Assembly: GCA_017450705.1 (NCBI GenBank)
Contig: JAFSTC010000097.1
Span: 1 to 37,299 of the forward strand
Reading direction: 5' to 3'
From: Lentisphaeria bacterium
Lineage (GTDB): Bacteria; Verrucomicrobiota; Lentisphaeria; Victivallales; Victivallaceae
Length of the DNA stretch: 37,299 bases
Shown piece after piece: positions 8,864 through 17,390 of the stretch (position 1 is the stretch's first letter; each line of letters begins with the position of its first letter). Below the pieces are notes generated by a model. That model saw nothing but the letters and a program-made list of their open reading frames with translations. It was not told the origin of the DNA and ran no database searches. The position numbers and the translations under genes were made by a program.

Positions 8864-9586
8864 ATGAAAAGAAAATCGCAGTTTACGTTGATAGAGCTGC
8901 TGGTCGTGATCGCGATCATCGCCATCCTGGCCGCGATGCTGATGCCGGCCCTCCAGCAGGCCCGGGACCGCGGACGCAGCGCCACGTGCATCAACAATCT
9001 GAAAAATCTGGGAAATGTGATGACCTTTTACGTCGACGACAACGCGGGCTGGATGCCCTATACCCTCGGCGGCGGCCGCTCGTACATCGACCGCTACTGG
9101 GTGGGCCCCCTCGTCAAGAAGGGGTACATCCCGTCGCCCCACGGGACGCTGCTCTGCACGACGAGCACGGCCTACACCAGTCCGTGGCACAAACAGCTCT
9201 TCCAATCTCTCGGCTGTCCTTCCGCCAACGGTCATTTCGCTTCGGGCAGCCCGACCGGCGGCTGGTTCGACGCGGCCGCGTGGAACAATTTCGGCGGCGG
9301 CTGTTCCGACTACGGCGTGAGTTACTACGCGGGCGTCACCAAGCACCGCGGGACCGAGGGCAGTTCCACCTCCATCAACCTGAAAAAAGCCTATCTGCCT
9401 TCGACGCGCATCATGATGGCCGACGGGGGGAACGCCGTGCTGTCGCAAGGGCTGGAGGACGGCGCCGGCAATCAGGTGCTCCACCGGCACAGCGGCAAGG
9501 CGAATCTGCTCTTCGTCGCCGGCAACGTTTCCAGCGGGCTGGTCAGAAATTTCTACGGCCTCTGGTACTCCTTCACCGACCGCTGA
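8864..9586 (+). CDS. DUF1559-type pseudopilin (prepilin-like secreted protein)
   Basis: This 240-residue protein starts at the ATG preceded by CGGGAGGGGA rather than at an upstream in-frame codon (8801). The first residues are MKRKSQ, then the type IV prepilin hydrophobic helix [19 protein letters not shown], then LMPALQQAR. Cleavage would fall between Gln6 and Phe7; the canonical -1 glycine is absent. The C-terminal motif normally H-x9-DG reads [12 protein letters not shown], so the Asp is replaced by Ala. The family is greatly expanded in planctomycetes and lentisphaeres and is thought to build type II secretion-like or surface structures. It sits 69 bases before a large secreted DUF4838 gene. 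Confidence 0.92.
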   Translation: MKRKSQFTLIELLVVIAIIAILAAMLMPALQQARDRGRSATCINNLKNLGNVMTFYVDDNAGWMPYTLGGGRSYIDRYWVGPLVKKGYIPSPHGTLLCTTSTAYTSPWHKQLFQSLGCPSANGHFASGSPTGGWFDAAAWNNFGGGCSDYGVSYYAGVTKHRGTEGSSTSINLKKAYLPSTRIMMADGGNAVLSQGLEDGAGNQVLHRHSGKANLLFVAGNVSSGLVRNFYGLWYSFTDR

Positions 9587-9655
9587 CGGATATGCCGCGC
9601 GGCGGATTCTTCCGCAATCATTTTTCAAGTCAATTTTTCGCAGGAGGCGTGACCG

Positions 9656-12600
9656 ATGAGAAAATTGTGGATCCTTTCCGTTCTGTTTTTCGGGCTGCTC
9701 TGGGCGGAGGATGAGCCGCTGGTGCTCGTCCGGGGCGGGAAAAGCGCTTACGTCATCGTGGTTCCCGACAAATCGTCCGCGCAGAACAACCGGGCGGCCT
9801 CGCTTCTCAAACTCCAGCTTCAGGCGGCGACCGGCGCGGACTTAACCATCATCAACGAGAAAAACCGCAGAAACCGCGACGCCGTGTTCGTGGGCCCGGT
9901 CGAGACCGCCGCACAGGCGGGAACGGATCCCGCAAAAGCCCCTCCGGTGTTCTTCCGCGGCAAAGACATTTTCATCGGCGCGAACCCCAAGGCCGATCCC
10001 CAGCGGGCGGCGGGGATCTTTCTCCTCAAACATTGCGGACTTGCGTGGAACCGGAATCCCAAACTCGGAAATCCGTCGATCCCGGAGCTGAAAGTTTCCC
10101 GGGCCGGCACGGCGGTCCCGCGGGAAGCCTCTGCACGGTACGACACCGACACTCTGCCGCTCTGCAGGAACGGGCAACCCCTCTATGTCATCATCGTCCC
10201 CGTGAAGACCACCCGCGAGATCAATCAGGCGGCGAGCGAACTTGAAAAGCACCTGAACGCCGCGACCGGGGCAAAGTTCACGATCGTGGACGAACGGGCC
10301 CTCCGCGGCCGAAAAGCCCTTTTCGTCGGTCAGGGGCCCCTGGCCGAAAAAGTGTTCCAGGCTCCCCCCTCCGACATCATGTTCCGGAAGGGGAACGTCT
10401 GGATCACCGCCGGGAAGACCCGCAAACTCCTGGAAAACGTCTACCGGTTTCTGGAAGACAACTGCAAGATCCCCCGGGGCATCCACCGAGGGAAAAAGGT
10501 CACGCCGCGGCCTGATCTGCTCATGGAGATCCGCCGCGATGCGACGGAGGGAGCCCTCGTCATTTCCGAAGACGCGCAGACCCGCTACGTGATCGTTCTG
10601 CCCGAAAAAAAAAAGCCCTCTCTTGAGACCGCCGCGGGAGAACTCGCTTCACACCTGAAACTCATGACAGGAGCCGATTTTCCCGTCATCGGCGAAGAAC
10701 GGCACCGGGGGGAGCCCGCCTTTTTCATAGGTCCCGTCAGGGCGGCGGAGAAGGTGTTTCCGGATCCCTTTTTCTCCGGCGCGAAGCCGGACACGGTCGC
10801 CGTCAAATTCCGCAACCGGGATATCTTTCTCAACGGCAAGGCCGATTCCGGACCGCTTTACGCGGTCTATACTTTTTTGGAGGATTACTGCGGCGTCCGC
10901 TGGTGGACGCAGGGTGAAGCGTACATCCCCAAGTACCGGACGTTCGGCGTAGTCCCCCGGGATCTTGTCTACAGCCCCGTGCTCATCAGCCGCGGGGCTT
11001 TTTACCGGGCCGCGTCCGGCATTCAGGCCGCCCGGAACAAGGCCAACGACTTCTTCTCGTACGTTCCCGACGGTTACGGCAACCGGATGCGCGTCATCGG
11101 CAAGGTGCACACCTTCAACCAGTTCATGCCCCCGTCGAAATATTTCGACGGACACCCGGAATACTTTCCGCTGATCGGCGGAAAACGCCGGAAGGGGAAC
11201 GACTGTCAGCTCTGCCTGACCAACCGGGAGATGACCGCCGAGTTCACGAAGATCTGCCTGCGGAAGATCGCCGAAAACCCGGATTACCCGATCATTTCGG
11301 TGTCGATGAACGACTCCGACAAGAAGATCCCGTGCGAATGCGCGGCCTGTTCCGCGGTGATAAAGGAGGACAATGCCTCCGGTCTGTACCTGCGTTTCGT
11401 CAATCAGGTTGCGGCCGGGATCCGGGAAAAATATCCCCATATGCTGGTGCAGACGCTGGCCTATCACGAAACGCTCGTCCCGCCGAAGAAGACCGTCCCC
11501 GCTGACAACGTCGTCATCCTCTTCTGCCCCATCGGCGCCGATTACGCTCAATCTCTGGAAACCGGAAAAAACAACGAAAATATCCGTTCCTGTCTCCGCG
11601 GCTGGAGCCGGATCTCCCCGAAGATATTCATCTGGAACTACGTCGCCAATTTCAAAAACTACGTTTATCCGCATCCCAACTGGCGTCATCTCGCCGGAGA
11701 TCTGAGATTTTTCATCAAAAACAACGCGATAGGCATCTTCGAACAGGGGGATTTCGGCTGTTCCATCGGCGATTTCGTCCGTCCGCGGGCTTGGGTGCTC
11801 CAGAAACTGCTGTGGGATCCGGGCCGCGATGAGAAAAAACTGGCCGAGGAATTCTTTTCGGGCTACTACGGTCCGGCGGGGCCGGGACTCCTGAAGTACA
11901 TCCGTTTCATGTGCGATACGCTGGAGAGATCCGGCGCAAAACTGCCCACCGTATACACGACGCCCGATTTCTGGCTGACTTACGACGATATCGTCAAGGC
12001 GGGAAAGATCTACGCCGAGGCCGAAAAAGCGGTTTCCGGTCTCCCCGTGTTCTCCGAGCGCGTCCGCCGGGACAGGCTTTCCCTCGATTATGCCTACCTC
12101 AACGCCGTCGCCGCAAAACTGAAGCGGGACAGGATAAAAGGCGTTCCCTCCGGGGAAGACCGCGCAAAGATCATGATTCTGGCGGAGGAGTTCATCCGGG
12201 AGAGCGCCCGGTGGAAGCCCATCCAGTTCCGGGAACACGTGCCTTTTGCCGGACACGCCGGGCAGCTCCGCGACAAACTGGCCGCCGCGTTTGACATCCC
12301 CGCGGAGAAGATCGCCCGGATCGCTCCCGCCGTCAAAAAACCCGGCGTTCTGTGGGATCATCTCTCCCCGGCGTTCTTCATCCACTACCGGGTCGGTAAC
12401 TGGTGCTTCTACGAGAACGATCCCGCCGCGCTCACGGGGAAAACGCTCCGCATGCCCAATACCCACAAGAACTGGGCGTATCAGGGAACTCTCGGGAAAG
12501 AATATGCCGCGTCCGGCAAGAAATGGATCTTCAAAGCGGAAGTGCGGTGCGACGCCGCCGTCGATACCGGCAAGGCGCTTTCGTTCGGTCTGTACGATAC

Positions 12601-12796
12601 GAAGAACAAAAAAAACATCTACACGAGAACGGTGGCCGTTTCGGAGTGCCGCGGAAAAAATTACGTCTTCATCGAAACGCCGCCCGTTACGCTTGGCGAG
12701 GAGCAGCTCTTCTGGTGCGCTCCCGAGCAGCGCCGTCCGTCGGAAGTCTCCAATGTCTTCATCTCCTCCGTCGTGATGTACACCGCGGAGAAGTGA
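9656..12796 (+). CDS. Secreted DUF4838 protein with three tandem alpha-glucuronidase-N-like domains
   Basis: This 1046-residue protein has a signal peptide (residues 1 to about 17, RKLWILSVLFFGLLWA). The ribosome binding site is AGGAGG. Three homologous domains of about 130 residues start near residues 31, 172 and 305. Each has a YVI-x2-P-x-K beginning, an AA-x2-L-x3-L-x3-TGA segment, an R-x3-AxFxG turn and an FR-x2-(D/N)-(I/V) strand. The type resembles the N-terminal domain of GH67 alpha-glucuronidases. The DUF4838 barrel follows from about residue 430 to 740, with NDSDKKIPCECAAC. A C-terminal beta-rich module closes the protein. The family is associated with glycan breakdown but its activity is uncharacterised. 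It lies directly behind a pseudopilin gene and opposite an AraC regulator. Confidence 0.85.
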   Translation: MRKLWILSVLFFGLLWAEDEPLVLVRGGKSAYVIVVPDKSSAQNNRAASLLKLQLQAATGADLTIINEKNRRNRDAVFVGPVETAAQAGTDPAKAPPVFFRGKDIFIGANPKADPQRAAGIFLLKHCGLAWNRNPKLGNPSIPELKVSRAGTAVPREASARYDTDTLPLCRNGQPLYVIIVPVKTTREINQAASELEKHLNAATGAKFTIVDERALRGRKALFVGQGPLAEKVFQAPPSDIMFRKGNVWITAGKTRKLLENVYRFLEDNCKIPRGIHRGKKVTPRPDLLMEIRRDATEGALVISEDAQTRYVIVLPEKKKPSLETAAGELASHLKLMTGADFPVIGEERHRGEPAFFIGPVRAAEKVFPDPFFSGAKPDTVAVKFRNRDIFLNGKADSGPLYAVYTFLEDYCGVRWWTQGEAYIPKYRTFGVVPRDLVYSPVLISRGAFYRAASGIQAARNKANDFFSYVPDGYGNRMRVIGKVHTFNQFMPPSKYFDGHPEYFPLIGGKRRKGNDCQLCLTNREMTAEFTKICLRKIAENPDYPIISVSMNDSDKKIPCECAACSAVIKEDNASGLYLRFVNQVAAGIREKYPHMLVQTLAYHETLVPPKKTVPADNVVILFCPIGADYAQSLETGKNNENIRSCLRGWSRISPKIFIWNYVANFKNYVYPHPNWRHLAGDLRFFIKNNAIGIFEQGDFGCSIGDFVRPRAWVLQKLLWDPGRDEKKLAEEFFSGYYGPAGPGLLKYIRFMCDTLERSGAKLPTVYTTPDFWLTYDDIVKAGKIYAEAEKAVSGLPVFSERVRRDRLSLDYAYLNAVAAKLKRDRIKGVPSGEDRAKIMILAEEFIRESARWKPIQFREHVPFAGHAGQLRDKLAAAFDIPAEKIARIAPAVKKPGVLWDHLSPAFFIHYRVGNWCFYENDPAALTGKTLRMPNTHKNWAYQGTLGKEYAASGKKWIFKAEVRCDAAVDTGKALSFGLYDTKNKKNIYTRTVAVSECRGKNYVFIETPPVTLGEEQLFWCAPEQRRPSEVSNVFISSVVMYTAEK

Positions 12797-12823
12797 ACGC
12801 CCCCCGCCTCCCACGGCCCCCTG

Positions 12824-12862
12824 CCTATCCGATCTGTCCGGCCTATCCGGCCCTTTGCGGAA
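12824..12862. repeat. 9-bp tandem module of the composite intergenic repeat (degenerate)
   Basis: The 9-mers CCTATCCGA, TCTGTCCGG and CCTATCCGG are followed by CCCTTTGCGGAAACGG. The layout is close to that at 4719-4760. It lies just after the DUF4838 gene and before the next promoter. Confidence 0.65.
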
Positions 12863-12889
12863 ACGGCCCCGCTTTTTTCGCCGCGGGAT

Positions 12890-12918
12890 TTGCGAAGTGG
12901 GGGGAGAACGTGTACATT
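12890..12918 (+). promoter_or_regulatory. Predicted sigma70-type promoter for the PLP-enzyme gene
   Basis: TTGCGA (12890-12895), a 17-bp spacer and TACATT (12913-12918) precede the start codon at 12966 by about 48 bases. A ribosome binding site (GAGGAAGCAGG) sits just before the ATG. Confidence 0.5.
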
Positions 12919-12965
12919 ATGCTTGTGAAGCGATTATGTGCATCAGTTGAGGAAGCAGGAAAATC

Positions 12966-14429
12966 ATGATAGACTTTTCGATCGACAGGGAAGTGCTTGA
13001 CCGCAATATCAAAAAAGCGCGGGAAAAAGGCATCGTGCTGCCCACCATCGCCCAGCTCAAGGATCCGAAGCGGGTCCCCGGCAGGATCCTCGAGCGGCTC
13101 AAAGCAACCGCCATGCAGGCCTTTTCGCCGGTCAACCTCTTCCGGATCACGTGGAAGAACGAACCGGTGGAGTCCGGGGGGCTTTACGGGCCGCCCAACG
13201 TCATCGAACTCCCCCGGGAGCTGACCGGAGTAAAAGCGCGGATCCTCTGTCTTGCGGGCAAGTGGTTCCCCACGGGCTGCCACAAGGTGGGCGCCGCCTA
13301 CGGGTGCATGGTCCCCAAGATCGTCACGGGGCAGTTCGACACGACCTGTCAGAAATCCGTCTGGCCCTCCACCGGCAACTTCTGCCGGGGCGGCGCGTTC
13401 AACGCCAGGATCCTCTCCTGCGACTCCATCGCCGTCATGCCCGAAAACATGAGCCGCGAGCGCTTCGAATGGCTCTCGGGCATCGTCAGCGAGACCTTGC
13501 GCATTTCCGGCGGCGACTCCAACGTCAAAGCCGTCTTCGACTGCGTCAACGAATTGAAGCGCACGCGCAGGGATGCGGTGATATTCAACCAGTTCGACGA
13601 CATGGGCAACCATCTGTGGCACTATCACGTCACGGGAACGGCGGCGGAGGAGGCCTTCCGGCTTCTGGCGCGGCCGGGCGACCGCTTTGCCGGGGTCTGC
13701 TTCGCCACGGGTTCCGCCGGGACAATCGGGTGCGCGGACTACCTGAAACAGCTGCATCCCGCCATCAAAGTCGCCGCGGTGGAGTCTCTGCAGTGCCCCA
13801 CGATGTTCAACAACGGCTTCGGCGAACACCGCATCGAGGGCATCGGCGACCGGCACGTGCCGTGGATCCACAACATCCGCAACACCGACAACGTGATCTG
13901 CATCGACGACGCCGATCCCATGCGGCTGCTACGGCTCTTCAACGATCCGGAAGGCCGCCGCTACCTCAAGGAGGAGGCCAAACTCGATCCCGCATTCGTC
14001 GACGCGCTGGACGTCTTCGGCATCTCCGGCATCGCCAACGTGCTGGGGTGCATCAAGATGGCCAAGTATTACGAGTTGAGCGAAAAGGACGTGCTCTGCA
14101 CCGTGCTCACCGACACGGCGGCCCTCTACAAGTCGCGGATCGCCGGTCTGGCGGAAGCGGAGGGGCCCTACTCGCTCTGCCGCGCCGCCGCCGACCACGC
14201 CCGCTCCATGCTGGGCGCGGGCACGGACTACGTCAAGGAGCTCACCTACCCCGAGCGCAAGCAGATCCACAACCTCAAATACTACACCTGGGTGGAACAG
14301 CAGGGACACGCGGCTTCGGAACTCAACGCCCTCTGGTACGATCCGGAAAACACCTGGGAGTCCGTCCACCGGGACATCGGAAAGCTGGACGAGCTCATCG
14401 AAGAATTCAACGCGGCCGTTCTGGCTTAG
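12966..14429 (+). CDS. PLP-dependent fold-type-II enzyme (cysteine synthase/tryptophan synthase beta-like)
   Basis: The protein has 487 residues. The putative Schiff-base lysine is Lys107 in PTGCHKVGAAYGCMVPK. A glycine-rich phosphate loop FATGSAGTIGCADYLKQLHP follows in the second half, and VAAVESLQCPTM and a FGISGIANVLGCIKMA helix lie downstream. This is the layout of the beta-family enzymes that act on serine, cysteine or threonine derivatives. It is longer than cysteine synthase (about 310 residues) and resembles the 'PLP-dependent protein subunit beta' group of anaerobes, whose reaction is not settled. It is followed after 13 bases by an ABC permease gene, so amino-acid or peptide use is possible. 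I cannot name the substrate. Confidence 0.85.
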   Translation: MIDFSIDREVLDRNIKKAREKGIVLPTIAQLKDPKRVPGRILERLKATAMQAFSPVNLFRITWKNEPVESGGLYGPPNVIELPRELTGVKARILCLAGKWFPTGCHKVGAAYGCMVPKIVTGQFDTTCQKSVWPSTGNFCRGGAFNARILSCDSIAVMPENMSRERFEWLSGIVSETLRISGGDSNVKAVFDCVNELKRTRRDAVIFNQFDDMGNHLWHYHVTGTAAEEAFRLLARPGDRFAGVCFATGSAGTIGCADYLKQLHPAIKVAAVESLQCPTMFNNGFGEHRIEGIGDRHVPWIHNIRNTDNVICIDDADPMRLLRLFNDPEGRRYLKEEAKLDPAFVDALDVFGISGIANVLGCIKMAKYYELSEKDVLCTVLTDTAALYKSRIAGLAEAEGPYSLCRAAADHARSMLGAGTDYVKELTYPERKQIHNLKYYTWVEQQGHAASELNALWYDPENTWESVHRDIGKLDELIEEFNAAVLA

Positions 14430-14442
14430 GGGCGGGAAAAAG

Positions 14443-15564
14443 GTGAGTTCCCCGCAGGAGACCCTTTCCTCGCCCGTCAGGCGCTTTTTCTCCAGCCCCG
14501 CGGCGGCAGCGGGGGCGGCGGGCATCGCCCTGCTGCTGATCCCCGCCCTCTACGCCCCCTTCCTCGTCAACGGCAGGCCCTTTTTCCTCAGCGGCCCGGA
14601 GGGGTGGAGCCTGCCCTTTCTCCGCTATCTCTTCGCCCCGGACACCGGCGAACGGCTGGTCAATCAGCTTTTCAACTATCTGGCGCTGCTGCTGCCGCTG
14701 GTTTTGCTCCTCAGGAAAAGGCGGCGGCTCCTCGCCGCGGCGGCGGTCCTTCTTCTTCTGCCCTTTTTTCTCGTTCCGCCCCGGGTGGACAAGACCGATT
14801 ACCGGCAAGCGGCGGACTCCGCCGCCCGGGCGGTTTTCGCCCCCATCCCCTACGGACCGCTGGAGATCGTCGCGGAGCCCTGCGAACCGCCGTCGTGGAA
14901 ACATATCCTCGGGACCGACAACGTGGGACGGGACGCCGCCGCGCGTCTGGTCTACGGCGCCCGGGCCTCTCTTGCCGTGGGCATCATCTCCACGTTGATC
15001 GCCCTCGCCATCGGGACCTTCGTCGGGCTCACCGCGGGGTATTTCCGGGGGTGGTTCGATCTCTGCGTCATGCGCCTCGTGGAGATCCTGCTCTGCTTCC
15101 CCACCTTTCTTTTGCTGCTGATTTTGATGTCCATTCTGGGGGATCACAAGTTCGAGCAGTCCATGCCGGTGGTGATCCTCGTCATCGGCTTCACGGGCTG
15201 GATCGGGCTGGCCTTTCTGGTGCGGGGGGAGACGCTCAAGCAGTGCGGACTTCCCTACATCGCCAGCTGCGAAGTGGCCGGGATCCCCGCCGGGCGGATC
15301 ATGTTCTTTCATCTGCTCCCCAACATCATGGGGCCGATCCTCATCACCTTCACCTTCGGGGTGGCGGGAGCGATCCTCGCGGAGAGTTCGCTGAGTTTTC
15401 TGGGGTTCGGGGTCCAGCCCCCCGCGCCCAGCTGGGGCGGACTGCTCCGGCAGGCCTTCGACAACCCTCTGGACAACTGGCACCTCACCTTTTTCCCCGG
15501 ACTGGCCCTCTTCATCGCCGTGCTCTCCTTCAACTTCACGGGCGAAGGTCTGCGCCGGCTCTGA
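14443..15564 (+). CDS. OppC/DppC-type ABC transporter permease, orphan
   Basis: The 373-residue protein starts at a GTG. The core signature HILGTDNVGRDAAARLVYGARASL and the late segment ESSLSFLGFGVQPPAPSWGG are diagnostic of the peptide/nickel OppC permease subunit. The EAA-loop region (CEVAGIPAGRIMFFHLLPN) contacts the ATPase. It is about 70 residues longer than typical OppC because of an N-terminal extension with two extra hydrophobic stretches (about residues 20-45 and 80-110). No OppB, ATPase or binding protein gene is adjacent, so partners must be encoded elsewhere. It is probably co-transcribed with the PLP enzyme gene. Confidence 0.88.
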   Translation: MSSPQETLSSPVRRFFSSPAAAAGAAGIALLLIPALYAPFLVNGRPFFLSGPEGWSLPFLRYLFAPDTGERLVNQLFNYLALLLPLVLLLRKRRRLLAAAAVLLLLPFFLVPPRVDKTDYRQAADSAARAVFAPIPYGPLEIVAEPCEPPSWKHILGTDNVGRDAAARLVYGARASLAVGIISTLIALAIGTFVGLTAGYFRGWFDLCVMRLVEILLCFPTFLLLLILMSILGDHKFEQSMPVVILVIGFTGWIGLAFLVRGETLKQCGLPYIASCEVAGIPAGRIMFFHLLPNIMGPILITFTFGVAGAILAESSLSFLGFGVQPPAPSWGGLLRQAFDNPLDNWHLTFFPGLALFIAVLSFNFTGEGLRRL

Positions 15565-15572
15565 TCCCCCTC

Positions 15573-15670
15573 TCTCCTCAAAATACCTCGCTTTTTTTGA
15601 AAAGGGATAGGGGCTTGGGGGAAGGGAAAAACTTTTTTTCACGCGAAAAAAAGTTTTTCCCTTCCCCCAA
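15573..15670 (+). repeat. Interspersed palindromic element, copy 2 (probable bidirectional terminator)
   Basis: A left flank (15573-15614, TCTCCTCAAAATACCTCG then CTTTTTTTGAAAAGGG) is followed by a perfect 26-bp stem, 15615-15640 with 15645-15670, and loop ACGC. The same order is found in copy 1 on the opposite strand (4680 down to 4584). It lies between the convergent permease and DUF4037 genes, and A/T runs within the stem would give a U-run after part of the hairpin on either strand. Confidence 0.85.
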
Positions 15671-15694
15671 AAACACCCGTCCCTTATCGGAAAA

Positions 15695-16621
15695 TCAGCC
15701 CTCCATGACGTGGAGGGCGCGGATATGGGGGGAGCGGATCTTTTTCATGATCTCGAAGGCGTGGGCTTCGAGGTAGTCGTCCTTCGCGTCCGAAAGCTCC
15801 TGACGGGCCAGTTCGGCGGCGATCTGAGCGCAGATGTCGGAGATCATGGCGGCTTTTTCGTCGGGGGGCGCGGGGTCGCAGAGGAGGAACTCCAGCGGGA
15901 GGGCCAGTTCCCCGAGGCGGGGGAGCGTTTTCATGGCGCGGAGCATCCACTTGTAGTAGGGGCAGAACCGGCGGTTGAACAGAAACACCAGAGAGCCGCA
16001 GGCGGTGACGAACTGTCCGAGAGCCAGCGCGGCGGCCCCGTGTTCCCCGCGGCGGGAACAGCGCGAAAAATTGTACTGGCCGGTCTGGGCCATAGTCACG
16101 ACGCGGGAAGCGATCTTTTTGAGGCGAACGTCCTCGGGCATGCCCTCGGCGATCTCTTTGCGGATGGCGGAGAAGGTCCCCGGCCCGTCCAAAAAAACTT
16201 CGCCGTTGACGACCTCGGCAAAGGCGTGTTCGGGGGTATAGAGCCACTGCTGCCACGTTTCCGGGGCGCCGGGCAGGCCGATGTGGCGCAGGTAGAAGTC
16301 CCGGATGCGCCGGACGCCGTGCTCGGACTCCCCCAGTTTGGAGCTTTTCCCCGCGTCCCCGGGAGCGTGCTCGCGGAGCAAAGAAGAATAGGCGCGCATC
16401 ACTTCGAAGCCGTACCTTTCCTCGTCCTCATCCGAGAGCCACACGGCGAAGCCGCAGGTGAAGTCGTGGTCCCGGGAGAGGTCGTCGTCGAAGCCGAAGC
16501 ACTCAGAACCGTGCCCGGCCAGCCCGAAGGCCAAGCGGGGGAACAGCTCCGGCAGACGGGCTTCGAACCAGTCTCGCCCAAAGGCGAGGAAATAGGCTTT
16601 GGATTCTTCAAGACCCCGCAT
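15695..16621 (-). CDS. DUF4037 protein, nucleotidyltransferase-like
   Basis: The protein has 308 residues. Near residue 35 it has GLAGHGSECFGFDDDLSRDH followed by DF, which fits the polymerase-beta nucleotidyltransferase pattern G-S, about 10 residues, then D-x-D. The middle and C-terminal parts are helical (for example EIAEGMPEDVRLKKIASRVV and CPYYKWMLRAMKTLPRLGEL), typical of DUF4037 proteins. No target is known for this family. Its start overlaps the end of the TPR gene by 14 bases, and TPR plus DUF4037 neighbours suggest the two proteins work together. It is the last gene of the formyltransferase-aroB-dprA-TPR operon. Confidence 0.82.
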   Translation of the reverse strand: MRGLEESKAYFLAFGRDWFEARLPELFPRLAFGLAGHGSECFGFDDDLSRDHDFTCGFAVWLSDEDEERYGFEVMRAYSSLLREHAPGDAGKSSKLGESEHGVRRIRDFYLRHIGLPGAPETWQQWLYTPEHAFAEVVNGEVFLDGPGTFSAIRKEIAEGMPEDVRLKKIASRVVTMAQTGQYNFSRCSRRGEHGAAALALGQFVTACGSLVFLFNRRFCPYYKWMLRAMKTLPRLGELALPLEFLLCDPAPPDEKAAMISDICAQIAAELARQELSDAKDDYLEAHAFEIMKKIRSPHIRALHVMEG

Positions 16622-17384
16622 AGAAACGGTCCGCCCGCGCGTTCAATTCCTGTTCGTCCATGAAGCGGCCGAAGTAGCCGAAGGCGGAGGCGCACTTGCG
16701 GCAGGTGTGCGCGTAATACCCGTCGCGCACCGCTTCCGGAGAGTCGAAAAACGCCATGGCCCGGTCGAGGTATTCCTCGATTCGGGGATCCTCGGGATCC
16801 CGGGCGTCGAAGAGCTGGGCCAGATTGACGCACGTGACGGCGGAATCCATCAGATTGCCGGTCCTTTCGAGGATCTCCAGCGCCTTGAGGTAGCAGTTTT
16901 CCGCGCCGGAAAAGTCCCCGGAGTCGAGATACGAGGTGGCCATGTTGTTGAAGAGTCCGGCGAACCTCGGATCGTCCTCGGGCAGGTTTTTGCGGTAGCA
17001 CCTCTCGGCCGTCTGGTAGAATTTGCGGGCGTCGCCGTCCAGACCGAAGGCCTGCAGCGCGGTGGCGCCGTTGAGGTAGATGGTCCCCGCGCCGGCGGTG
17101 TCGCCGATGCCCAGTTCGTCGATGAGGGCGAAGCCCTCCCTGACGGCGGGGAGTCCCCGCTCCAGGTCCCCGTTCATCCGGTAGTGACCCATGAGTTCGC
17201 TCAGCAGGGAGAGTTCGCTCTTCTTGTCTCCGGCCTCCGCGGCCCGGCGGCGCCAGAAGCGCAGATACTCGCCCAGCTCCTCGGTCTTCTCCTGATTGAA
17301 CAACCTGTCGCACTCTTTGATGACATCCGCGAGGGGGATGTGGGTGTGCTCCCCGTGATTCCCGCATGAACAGCAGTCGGCCAT
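16608..17384 (-). CDS. Tetratricopeptide-repeat protein with Cys/His-rich N-terminus
   Basis: The protein has 258 residues. The N-terminus CCSCGNHGEHTHIP is rich in Cys and His and could bind metal. Several TPR-like helix pairs follow, for example AGLFNNMATSYLDSGDFSGA then ENCYLKALEIL, and AVTCVNLAQLFDA. TPRs mediate protein-protein contacts. The start is 6 bases beyond the dprA stop, so the genes are co-transcribed. The overlap with the downstream DUF4037 gene suggests that DUF4037 is its partner. The function is otherwise unknown. Confidence 0.82.
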   Translation of the reverse strand: MADCCSCGNHGEHTHIPLADVIKECDRLFNQEKTEELGEYLRFWRRRAAEAGDKKSELSLLSELMGHYRMNGDLERGLPAVREGFALIDELGIGDTAGAGTIYLNGATALQAFGLDGDARKFYQTAERCYRKNLPEDDPRFAGLFNNMATSYLDSGDFSGAENCYLKALEILERTGNLMDSAVTCVNLAQLFDARDPEDPRIEEYLDRAMAFFDSPEAVRDGYYAHTCRKCASAFGYFGRFMDEQELNARADRFYAGS

Positions 17385-17390
17385 GATATC

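Noticed and set aside
10649-12814. Minus-strand open frame of 721 codons opposite the DUF4838 gene
   Set aside because: Antisense to a signal-peptide-bearing gene with coherent domains; no recognisable features.
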